A DNA stretch of 64,000 bases, taken from the NCBI GenBank assembly GCA_964034945.1, contig OZ035960.1, forward strand, positions 19,046,987 through 19,110,986, read 5' to 3'. The notes below the pieces were generated by a model. That model was not told where the DNA came from. It saw only the letters and a program-made list of their open reading frames with translations, and did not search any database. The DNA is from Chrysopilus asiliformis (lineage: Eukaryota > Arthropoda > Insecta > Diptera > Rhagionidae). Both the position numbers and the translations under genes were made by a program. Positions 27,401 to 39,400 of this stretch are shown here, piece by piece; the stretch's first letter is position 1; each line of letters starts with the position of its first letter.

Positions 27401-30400
27401 ATATCTGACGCATGTGACTACAAAATTTGTATAGACTTTCAATTTTCGGTCCTCTTACAAAAATTTTTTTTTTAGAAATTATAAGTAATGTACAATGTTT
27501 TGACGCCTCTGGGTAAGGCTTTTGCATATCTATGGAGCTGTAAAACTTTTGACATTTTTAATTTGTGCCTATTTTCGGCCTTTTAAACGCCCTCTCGCCA
27601 CGGAATTTATGGCTCTAGATCAGGGGTCATCAAAGTAACTGTCGCTCCCTCTACAATCAAAATTTATAACCACTACAAATGAAAATACAGTTCAATGAAA
27701 CACAACCTTCCACGGCAATGGCTTGACACGAACTGATTTAAAATGAAATGCGTCATGCTAATAATGCACCGATTCCAACTCAAAGCACAACTCGTTTTAT
27801 TCCTGCGATCCGAAGCCGCACACACAAGCATTACAGCACACAATAAAAGGTCGATTATAGTGGCTACGCTGTTAAAGCCAATCTGTGTGATGAGCCAGCC
27901 GAGCCACTAGCTGATGATGCCTGCTCTAGATCAATTATTTTTGAGAAATATTGTGGAAAGGCTAACAGGCAGACAAACAGAAAGATTTTTTTATAATATG
28001 ACGTTTTCCAAAAGACACTAATTTATTTTTAGAATACAACACAAATCGCATCAGAAGCAAATTTTTCGAAAACTTTGTAATTAAATGCGCCGCAGGTAAC
28101 TTTTTTTCAAGAAAAACACGCTGGGAGCTTTTTTTCATACTCGCATATTCCTAGCACTGGACTAGACTAGGGAGCCCCCTAATCTCAGGGGCGGGGGTGG
28201 GGGCGGGGGGAGGGTGGTTATGTGACTTTTTCGTATGCGGGCCCCCTGCATTGCGCATATATGACCCCCCTAGTTACGAAACTGGTAATATGACTCCAAT
28301 CCCGAGTCGGGAGTGCTTGAAAAATGTTTTTTATACAAAACTAGAGAGTTTCCCGCCCTTCTATTACTTAAATTGGGCAGCGGTCAGTAAATCTTGATCG
28401 GTTTGAAAACAATAGCAAGTTGCTAACAATAGCAGTCACCACACGCCTCCGTTTTCAAGATGATACAGACAATCACACTGCAATTCAATTTTCTCAAATT
28501 TATATCCTGTAGCCTTGTTTCCGGGTCCGTAGTTACAGCACTTTTTGATTATCTATTTTACAAATCCGAAGGAAAGAAAGAAAACATTGTACCACTTTTC
28601 ACGGTAAAATTATACTCGCAGCCTCGGATACAAAAAACTTTTTTTAGGATATTTGCGTTATCCTTACAGGACTTTCCATTTTGAATTTTGAAATTCCAAC
28701 ACCGAATTCGTGATCAACGCCCACGAAAACCCCCCAAAGCCAGTTTTTCGGTGACAAAATTAGAAAAAGGACATTTGCTTTATCCTTACAGGACCTTCCG
28801 TTTAGAATTTTAAAAATCTAACACCGGATCCGCGAGTAGCGACCCCAAAAACTCCATAATGCCAATTTTTCAGGGGAAAAATGAGAAAAATTATATTTGC
28901 GTTATCCTTACAGAACCTTCCGTTTCGAATTTTTAAAATCTAACATTGCTAGAAACCTGCTCCTGGCAATGCAGATCATTTTGCAAAAATCCGCGTAAAA
29001 ATCGGTCCAGTCGTTTTTGAGTTTTGTAAACTCAAACAAACCAACAAACAGACAAAAATCCATTTAGATTAAAAAACCGAAATTTTTCAAGAATTTTCAA
29101 GGACCACAATCGTACTACGTACTACATATAAAAAAGAAAAACTTAAGAAAAGCTACAATTCCCAGGGACCAATTGTCAAACACTCTGTATGAAAAAAGAC
29201 CAAATTTTGTTAGAAAATTTTCTATTTGTACGGGGAGGGAAGAAGAAGTGGTTCGATTGGATTTTGATATAGGTAAGAGTTATGTGAAATGCTATTCTAA
29301 ACACATTTTGCCTTTATAAATTTTTCAATACGATACACCGTTTTCGAGTAAATATCAGAAAATTATTTCATTTGTATGGGGGAGAAAAAAGGAGTAGTTC
29401 GCATATGTGGAAAAGTTTCACATATATTCACCTGAAATTTTCATTAATTGGATGACATAATTGTACAATGAATTTTCTATCCAACTGAAAAATTAAAACT
29501 AATTAAATTTTCTATTTACAGTGGCGTAAAATGTACAGACACGCACGAAGGTGCCAAATGTGATCAATGTCCAGCTGGATATGAAGGTGACGGACGAAGT
29601 TGCACGATGACCAATCCCTGCCAATCTCGACCATGTGCTCCAGGTACGCCCCATCATTTCTATAATCGTTTTATACCACCTGTCTAATCTGATTTAAGTA
29701 ATTTTAATCACATTTTTAGTATCTAATTTCTATGTAAATAACAACATTTTCGTTTCGTTCTGCATTTCCACCATTTTATGTGCATATGGGAAATCCTTTA
29801 TATGGAAATGTTATAAAAATAGATTAATTTTGCATATTTTCATCATCGAAATGAGAAAAGTTTCGCATATTATTAAGTGTTTGCACGTTAAATGCACGTC
29901 AATTTTGTGGAATGACGCAGTGGTAGTATTTTTTTATTTTCTTGAATTTTTAAAGCGGATATCACGCATAGAATTATCTTCATGATTCATAAAATCCATA
30001 AATTCATACATACATTATAATTGAGGCATTCTCATTGGTAAAAAGCCATTAATATTTGCGATTACAAATAGAAAATCAGAATTCGCATACATTTTTCAAT
30101 TCGATCCACATAATTTAAATATCCCTAAAGTGTCCAAACAAAAACCATAAATATTTAACCACTTTCAATGGATTGTCAACTCACCTAACCGCAATGCTAT
30201 ATGAAGGTAACTACTGTCAACTTGCAGCCGGATAAGTGAACGATCTTCTGTTAAAGCAAAGATTTATCTGGATGGAAATGTATCCAAGTATCACCACCAG
30301 TCAACATTCAACGCCAGAGCAAATATTGTCCAAGTCACAGCAGATTCAACAAAAACTCAATTTGAAATCGCACTTATGAGTTCCATGTCAAAAAAATTTT

Positions 30401-33400
30401 CAACGTATCTCATAGATAGATTCAAAGTGGTTGTCTCTTAGAGACCTCATAGGAGATATTTTCCATAATGTCGGCAGTTTCCACATGAAGAGTTTTTGAC
30501 TTAGATTTAGATAGAGATTTCGATTCAAAGTGGCGATCATGGCTAAAATTAACCTTATCCGTCGCTTAGAATTAAATCCAATTAATTCTGATCAAATTAA
30601 CTGGACCGCGTTTGTACAACAGAGCATTTTTATCCATTAAATGACACGGATGTGATTCAGCGAAAATTGCCACAATTTCTTGTCAAATTGACCTAAATTC
30701 GATGTTGAAATTACGATCATTCATTGCTGCTTCACACAGGGGTTAATTTTCAATGTTTTCTTCCACTTGTAATTCCTCCTCTTAAAATCAAATCAAATTT
30801 ATCACTAAACAACCGAAACACGAATTTTATTTCGTCTTGGGAATAAATTATACCCCTGTACGAATGACGACCATCAGACGGGTCATTTGAGGCGGAATAT
30901 TTACTTACCTTTTGTGTTGTGTTATGTTGTCCGCGTCTGCTAGATTTGCTATACAACATCCACCGCAACAACTTCAAGGGAAACCATTAAAATAAATTAT
31001 CCTGCCGCAAGATAGCCTATCAAAAGGTCAAAATGAACAAAAAGATCCCGAAATGGACAACGTAATGCGAGCCATCACGACCGGTTGACCCGCACCTATT
31101 TTTTGTGAACGCCAATAAGGTGAGAACCGAAGTGAACCAGCCAGGTTTAGGTGAAGGAATATTCAACTGACTTTCCGCTGTGGTAGTCGTTTGTTGTCGT
31201 CGGTGATTAAGGAAACCATTTGACAAAACTGACTCGAATCGAAACGAAATCAGTTTGTCTTTTACATGTTCAGATTTCGATTGGGAATTTAAGGGAATTT
31301 CAGAGGAAAGGGTTTGGATAAGCATCAAAGGATGCGAGAAAAATATGTAGCGAACAGGTGACACGTCCAAAAAGTCACAATCATCGGTAAAATCAGAGGT
31401 CCAAGCCACAATTAAATGTGATATCAAATCTATGAGCATTTTGTGTGTCTATACAGATTAAATGCGCAGTAAAATATCTTTGTATTACTGCAAAGGTGGG
31501 ATTTTAATTACCTATCACAAAATTTGTAGATTACTTCTATCATGTAATGAAAATTGCGTGGAAATTCGAGATAAGTACAAAAAGGATTTTTGAAATCATG
31601 TTTCCTTTCTATATTGCTTTCTTGATAAAAAATGTTATTAGATAAAACCAAAATTACACTGTTTAACGCCATTTTTGTTGTCTTAACACGTTGGCTACCA
31701 TGTGAGTCACCGGTGTACACACACTATTGTCATTACCGTCAGTTTCTCAAGTTCCATGGTTGAGTGCAGTCGCTCGTGCGGTACAAAGGGGTTTTTTTGT
31801 CCGTTATATTTTATTCCATTCGTTCGTTTTTGACTGTATTGATCTTGTGTTCACTGGTGACTCACAAAGTACAGAAATGATTTTTGCGTTTTTTCCCAGT
31901 GTATACTAGCGGAGTAAGCGTTTTTTTGGCTGGTAGCCAACGTGTTAATAGCAGTTTATTATATTTTCGTATTGCGGCCTACTAATTACCAATTTCTGGA
32001 TTTCGATCCTGTTTTTCCAATTCAATAAGTTGTCCAATTATCCAATAAGGAGATTTTGCTACCACTGAAATCTACTCCACCTTTTTTTCGGTATCTGTAA
32101 TTAATTTTTAAGCTGAGAGTTTCTTCTTAAAAATGAGTAAAAAGCTTGATACTGAAAAAATAAATTTGAACTGAAGACAGTTCTGCTAGCTTTAGGGCCA
32201 AAGTCTCAAAGTTGTTTGGTGCCAGGGGGTTCTAGGACTCTCAGAACCAAATTTAGTCATTTTATGCGATTTTTTAGCAGTTTTACTGCGTTACGCATGT
32301 CAAATGAATTCTGCCATGGAGTTGAAACACCTTAAACCGATATAACACAAAGCTTTCGCGAATCTCCTCAATTTTTTATTCGAAGTGGTGTTGTCGAGCA
32401 GCGTCATTAATGGCTATGGCTGTGCAAATGTGTGGCAGCAAATTTATATCACTTTGACAGTCTATTAATCTAATGTCTTTGGTCTATACATTATGCTCGG
32501 AAAGACTCGTTTTGGAGATGAGTTTTTTTAATCGTCACTCCAGAGTTTGTGCGTTCAAGATGTAGTGGGACTGTAAATGACGTTAGGAATAATTTCCACT
32601 TCGTCCTTCGCCAAAAAATTTTGGAGTAACAAATGAAATTACGTAAGGTCTAAACGGGTGAAAGATGATAGAAAAGTCACCCACACGCATTACAACACAA
32701 AATAGCTCTCTTTTTGCATGACAGACAGAGTCGATTAAATTTTCAGAGAACTCTGCTCTTTGTGAACAGGGCCGTGCCAGGACAACGCAGCGCTCAAGAC
32801 CAAACCTATAGTTGGCGCCCGCTTACTTTATACAAAAAATTGATAAAAATGCGTTTTTATGAGCTTCGAAATTTGGAGCGGTCGATCAAAAGATTTCTCT
32901 CAATTTTTGTCTGTTATTATCTAGTTAGGTTGGAGTGGCTGCCAACCTAACCTAACCTATCTAGAGAAAAATATATAATGACATCTTAGTTCTGCGGTAT
33001 ACAACAAAAATTGCGCCGCAGGCAAAATCATTTAAAAGAATGCACAATATGCAGATATTTAAAAAAAAACTGCGCCACAGTAAAAATTTTTATTAATTAG
33101 GCATTATAGGCAAAAATTAAAAAAAAGAAATGTCTTCAGACACCCACATCCCGCCCCTTTGCGACAAGTCTAGTTCCAATCTCAATTTTTTGGGGTTAGA
33201 TTTGGATTTATAATCTTTGTTTATCCGACATATTTCGAATCATGGCGAATTTGATCTAAAAATCTGAACATTCTTGATCGTATAAACGTAGTAATTGAAA
33301 CTCGAAAATATTAACATTTCCCCAGAAATTTATCATACCATAAACAAAAATCAAAAAATTCCAAATTTATAGAAATTAAATCGATTATATCTAACGAAAT

Positions 33401-36400
33401 TCTTAAAGTGTCGTATTTTACTTTCGTTTGGAAAGATTCCCAATTATCGAATTTACGACAAATCATGTTTCATTAAAGCGATTCGCCCCAATTTCAAAAG
33501 TTAACAGATATCGACATCTAATAGACCCTTAGTAATGTTAATTGAGCTTGGAAACGTATTCCAGTTCAAAATTACAACACTGAACATGTAAATCGTATCA
33601 TCTGCTTCGGATACATCACTAAAATCGAAATGAAAACACTTTCCTGTTACATGTTTCAAAATGCAACATCACAGTTGACAAAGATGCGACAAGTTCTTGA
33701 GGAATCTTTTCGGATAGTCTCGTATGCAAGTAGAAAACGGAAGAAGAGTCACGCACACGAACAAAAGCGGAGAAATGTTTAAATTTTAAAATGTTTCTTC
33801 ATATTTTTTTATGAATAATGGCTGGCGGATCGAGTTTTATGTTATGGACTCGTGTCACTATCACCAAAGAGTATATTTATATATTTCGGAGTTAAAAAGC
33901 AATGAAGATCATAGAATGCTCGTATATCAGATATGATATCCATAATTTAAGTGTCACCAAGTGGGTGGCGTTGATTTACTGAAGGGCCTAGTTTTTTCCC
34001 TTCGAAGCAGTTGAAATTTTTTCTGTTGAGAATTAGAAGTTTTTATGTTGCATCGTAAATGTGATCCTACGTTTTCGATCGTTTTTTTTTCTGTGTGATT
34101 GTAATTATCGAACGTGTAACATAAAATTACAGTCAATCAAAGCAATATTTTTTTTTTCTTGAGACATTCGGGAAAAATTTTAATGAGTTAAGTACTTTGA
34201 GGGATTATTGAGAGATTCAAATATTTGGGAAAATTTATTACATTTGAAATTCGACGAAAAACTTGCATTTACGAAATTCGTAGATGGCCGTGTTATACGA
34301 GGTTTTCCACCAATATCTAAACGTGTCAGAGCAAAACCGTATTGTAAGGTTACAGTGCTGTAGGAGGGTTACCTATAAAAAATGCAGCCAAACATTTTAA
34401 AGATTTTTTTTACCCTGAATGCTTTACTGTTCAGCCCCACAGCAGGATTTGTTTTCTTCGGACAGAAAAACTAGTCCCCAAAAAACCTCGTAGATAACAG
34501 ATATTCTATACGACGATGTTTAGATTAAGGCGAGAAACACAATTGACGCAGTAACGCCGACGCATGCATCAAACGCGTGTATTCTTACCGCTGCAGACAC
34601 AATTGATACTGCAGCAGCAACGCATGCGTCTGCATCGACGTAGCGTTTTGAAAAATTAAAACGTTGCTGCATGCTGCAATAACGCTTATCCACATATGCG
34701 TGTTTTCTTTGAAGATTGAAGTGTGCGCAATGATAAATTTTTCAAATGACATTTGACACTGCACTGCAGCGCTGCATCAATTGTGTCATCAACCAACCCT
34801 GCTGCATGCATTACATTGCGTGAACGCACAACGCTGCAGGACGCTGCGTCAATTATGTTTCTCGCCTAAGTTGATCCAGGCGCGCCTGGCCATGAACGAA
34901 AAATATTGCTCGTGTTTACATTGAGATTGGAACTGAAAGCTGAACGCCAAACTGTCAGTTTCAATGTAAAAAGTGGAAACGGACAAATTGGATAAAATAC
35001 ATATAATTCTGTTACAATCATACTAATATATAAAAAAAATAAAAAAAAAATTTTAAAAAAAAAGCTTTTATTAAAAAAGAATGCACTAAAAAGAAAAAAA
35101 TAATTTTCTGGACGCTGTATATCACAAATATAAAAGCTTTTTAAAAGCGAGATAAATTTTTATTTTATTGTTTTATGCTTTATCTCGCTTTTTAAAAGCT
35201 TTTATATTTGTGATACAGAGCGTCCAGAAAATTATTTTTTTCTTTTTAGTGCATTCTTTTTTAATAAAAGCTTTTTTAAAAAAAGTTTTTTTTTTTTTTT
35301 TTTTTTATTTTGTTCTTTTTAGTCTTCGAATATATATCCTTACATTTGAGATGTCCTTACAGGCTTTTTAACTTGAGAATCGTATTCAGCGACCCCCAAA
35401 ACCCCCAGAATAGATTTTTTCTGGAAAATTTGGAGAAAAGGATAATCAAGTTATCCTTACAGAACCTTCCGTTATCCTTACTGACTTTTTAATGACAGAT
35501 TCGGATTCAGCGACCCCAAAAACCTCCAGAATAGATTTTTTCCCGGAAAATTTGGAGAAAAGGATAATCACGTTATCCTTACAGGACCTTCCGTTATCCT
35601 GACAGACTTTTTAATGGAAGATTCGGATTTAGCGACCGCAAAAACCCCCAGAATAGATTTTTTTCCGGAAAATTTGGAGAAAAGGATAATCACGTTATCC
35701 TTACAGGACGTTCCGTTATCCTTACTGACTTTTTAATGACAGATTCGGATTCAGCGACTCCAAAAACCCCCAGAATAGATTTTTTCCCGGAAAATTTGGA
35801 GAAAAGGATAATCACGTTATCCTTACAGGACCTTCCGTTATCCTTACAAGGACGAAGTAGTGAAAATATTGTATTGTCATCGGACTTATATAAGTGTGCA
35901 AAATTTCAAGTCAATCGGACAAGTGGAAGTGGGTCAAAATTGGGTTGCAAGATTTGATCTGACAGACAAACAGACAAACAGACAGACAGACACGAAGGCA
36001 AGCTAAATAAAAGCTTTTAAAAATGAGTTGGTGTCTGTCTGTTCCTCTTTCACGCAAAAACGGCTGGACCGATTGACTTGAAATTTGGCATGAGTGTCTG
36101 TGGTAGTTCTGGTTCCAACATAGGCATACGGAAAAGTAGCGCGATGGGTGGGGGGAGTAAGGGGAGGGGGTAAAGTGATTTCGAAACTTAGTTTTTGCGC
36201 TATGTTACTCTTTCGCGGGGAGACTACTGAACTGATTGGCCTGAAATTTGGCATAGATGTTCGTCGGGGGTCCAGCCCCAACATAGACCCTTCGTGTTCT
36301 AAAACTTAGACAAAAAGCTTAACCCGGCAACGACGGGTATGCAAGCTAGTATTAAATCATTGAATTAGAGTGAAATAAATTTTAAATATCCCATATCCCA

Positions 36401-39400
36401 TTCTTTTGATTTCACACAATATTCTATTTTAATTTGCGATTTACTGTTTCTTTTAAATTTCCCGCAATATTGTTGCTTTCACAATTGGAATACTAATAAC
36501 GGTGGAACACAAGTAAAATGACAGCCAATCAGAGCACGACAGTCGGAACTCTGAAAATGAAGATATCGGGTCTTACAATAAGGACATAACAATTTTGTAT
36601 TTAAATAAAACACAGAATAATTGAGATATCGGGCTAAAATTTATTCCAGGTGTAGTGGACATGTTACATTTAAGTATGAAATTCGATGTCGTTCATATGG
36701 CCACCGCGAGCACGTTTGCAGATTGATTCTTTGGAGCCAATTTTCCACCACTCTTCCACAGATATCGGCCGGAACGTTGGCAATTTCGCGTTCGATATTG
36801 TTCCTGAGCTCCTCTAACATTGTTGGCTTGTTGGTATAAACCAACGATTTAACATAATCCCATAAAAAGAAATCCAACGGCGTTAAATCGCATGAGCGAG
36901 CCATTCGACCGGATCATTTCTCGAGATTACATGATTACCGAACTTCTCCTTCAATAGATGAATTGTTTGACCAGCTGTGTGGCATTGCTCGTTCGTGAAC
37001 TTCACCATGATAAAAATGTAAACTTTGACTGACGTTTTAGCATTGCCAGATCATAAAAAAAGTTTTAGGGTGCGTTTTTATTAAAATACAAAATTGTAAT
37101 GTCCTTATTGAAAGACCCTTTATTAGTTTTGTGGTGCAATTTCCTATCGACACCCCCACTTCTACGTCTTGCCAGTATTTTGACAGTTTCGTTCAATGCC
37201 TGGCGCCTGGATCGGCTAATCTAAAAAGGGTCAAAAACAATCTACTATAAACCAATCTACTTGAGAGCGAAACTCAATCTTAATTCCCTCAAAAATTAAT
37301 TTTTATGCTAAACTATTAAAAAATATTTTTGTTTAGGATCAAATTAATCAAAACTTCTAACCCTTTGAAAATATCGCATTACATTCATAATAATTTCTAA
37401 ATAAAATGTTCATTTCTATAATTATTTCAGATTATGAGAAAATCGTGATATCCCGCGGTCATTTTTAAACCAATTTTAAAGTGGTGGTGGTGATTGTCAT
37501 AAAAAAACTGAAAAAAAAACTTTTTTTTTAACAGTTCTACTTTGTATTTGTCCTAATAGATTATTTCACATAAGCCAGAAACCATAAATGTAATGTATAT
37601 TTAGATAAAATTTTGTGTTTTATTGCTATAAAAGCATAATATGAAATTATGTTCGGTTATCGGATTAATTTGATTATATTTTGTCACATAGGCAATGTTA
37701 TAATCAACCCACACCAAAACGGTTACCACTATCAGAGACAATATCATTCCCGAAAGTACAGTGTTTCAACATCATAAAAATTTGTTTTTTTAAATTGAAA
37801 TGAAAAATATATAAATAGATATTTAGGAAAAAACTGGGATTATCTTCCAAAAGCAAAAAGTTTTCAACAAAATCTTTTAATGTTGAGATTTTATCTTATT
37901 CAGTTTATAATATCATAGAGAGAAATAATTAACAATTTTACCAGAAAGATTTTATTCACTTAATTTAGAACAATATTTTATTTATAAAAGCAATTTTCTA
38001 TAAAATATTTTTTGCAAAAATGCAGAAAAGTACACCGGAATAAATACACAACAAGCATAATTTGACTGCTTTAATTTTGTCTGCATTTTTGTAATAAAGT
38101 TTAACTAAATTAACATATGTTGTACAGAAATTAAATATAATTATTAAAAATGAAAAAAAAATTACAAGAATCTTTTATGCTTAAATGTTAATAATTTATT
38201 ATACAATAATTAATATTTGCTGAATCAAATGCGAACAATTTCTTGGAGATTAAATTGTTTCTAGAAAATCCATTGGGTTAAAACGTTTTTTTGAATAGTC
38301 AAAAACAATCTATGATTATTTTTTCCCTAAAAGGAGGAAATTCCATTCCAATTTGTAACACTTTTTCCAAACGCCAAACAAACGAAAACAAAAATCTTTT
38401 ATTCAGGTCTATTTCAAATGATCATAAAATTCATGTAACTTGCATAACCGGAAAAAGATCTTTTCAAGTTTCGGTTACGCGTGTTAAAATTTAGGCGCCG
38501 TCGTCGGATGCTGGCCGAAATCTTTTAATTGAGCGGAAAACTGTAGGCTCGCAGCAGCATAACTTTCGTTAAGTTATTTGGCATAACGAATTTTATTTGA
38601 ATCTCAACACTAATGAAATGTCTGCAAATATTTACATATAAAATGGTTTTTATCTCATTAAAAGACCACTCAATTTGTTTCCCGTACGGTTTTATCTTGT
38701 TATGTGAAAATCTTAGGTGATAATTTGTATTAAAATGGATGAGAAACAGTCGAGTTCGATTTTCAAATTAAGTGAAATAATCTTTTGTCCAATTTTATTT
38801 TATTGAAATTATTCAAATCAACATCCGTCCATTTTTTTTGTCTGGTTTTTTTTCATTTTGGTCCACTCAAAAGTTTTTATCTTCTTCTTGAAAATTTCCT
38901 TACGTTTTCGATTTTTTGATCAAAAGTAGACCAATGGACAATTTTACTCTCCATTAAAGTGTTCGCACCCACAATGCCATAATTTTATCAGCTGATAATA
39001 ATTTCTACCCACCTTTTTTTATGAATTCTGTTTTTCATTTTATTATAATGTTTTCTTTTAATATAGATAAGTTACACACATTTTACACTTTTCAATTTAA
39101 GAAAAAAAAACTTGTTAACCGTTCAATCAATAAATAAAACATAATATGACAAACGTCGAGATATGAGGTGCTTCATATGTTAATTTCTGATAAATTTAAA
39201 AGAATATTCTTTATTCTGCTTAGAATTATGAACGAAATATTTTATTTTCCACGATAAGTTAGTGTGTAAAAAAATACACATTTCTAAAAAATTTAAATTA
39301 ATGTGAAACTAAGAATTTTAAAATTAAATATATGTGTCAGTACCACACGTAGAGAAAAAAATAGTAAATCTACCTATTTTATAATGCGAAATCGGGACTA

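Larger units (their letters stand above)
22118..29521 (+). other. Gene 1 intron 7
   Basis: 7.4 kb. Contains a TA-type MITE (22313-23063), family A copies (23355-23850, 29147-29405), an 18-base C run at 23753-23770, a hAT element (27621-27923), a G-rich tract (28189-28218) and a 122-bp tandem array (28620-29060). The part at 25250-26900 is more complex and less AT-rich, but I recognise no protein in it. Confidence 0.8.
35018..36349 (+). mobile_element. Non-autonomous Helitron, 1332 bp, carrying a giant hairpin and a 122-bp array
   Basis: Starts TCATACTAATATATAA after an A and ends GCAAGCTAG before a T. A hairpin (ACCCG at 36322-36326, CGGGT at 36334-36338) lies 7 bases before CTAG, the textbook Helitron 3' end. 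Inside are an inverted repeat with arms of about 110 bases (35042-35156 and 35179-35292), about four 122-bp units (35355-35850) and a (GACA)n tract. The short relative 43286-43671 lacks this cargo, so the extra 1 kb was inserted or captured. No Rep/helicase coding. Confidence 0.85.

Noticed and set aside
28197..28397. 66-codon frame after the G-rich tract
   Set aside because: Low-complexity start, no domain, inside an intron between two well-defined EGF exons.
32943..32962. Telomere-like CCTAACCTAACCT
   Set aside because: Only about three units, and it is the half of a small hairpin with TTAGGTTGG upstream; not a telomeric tract.
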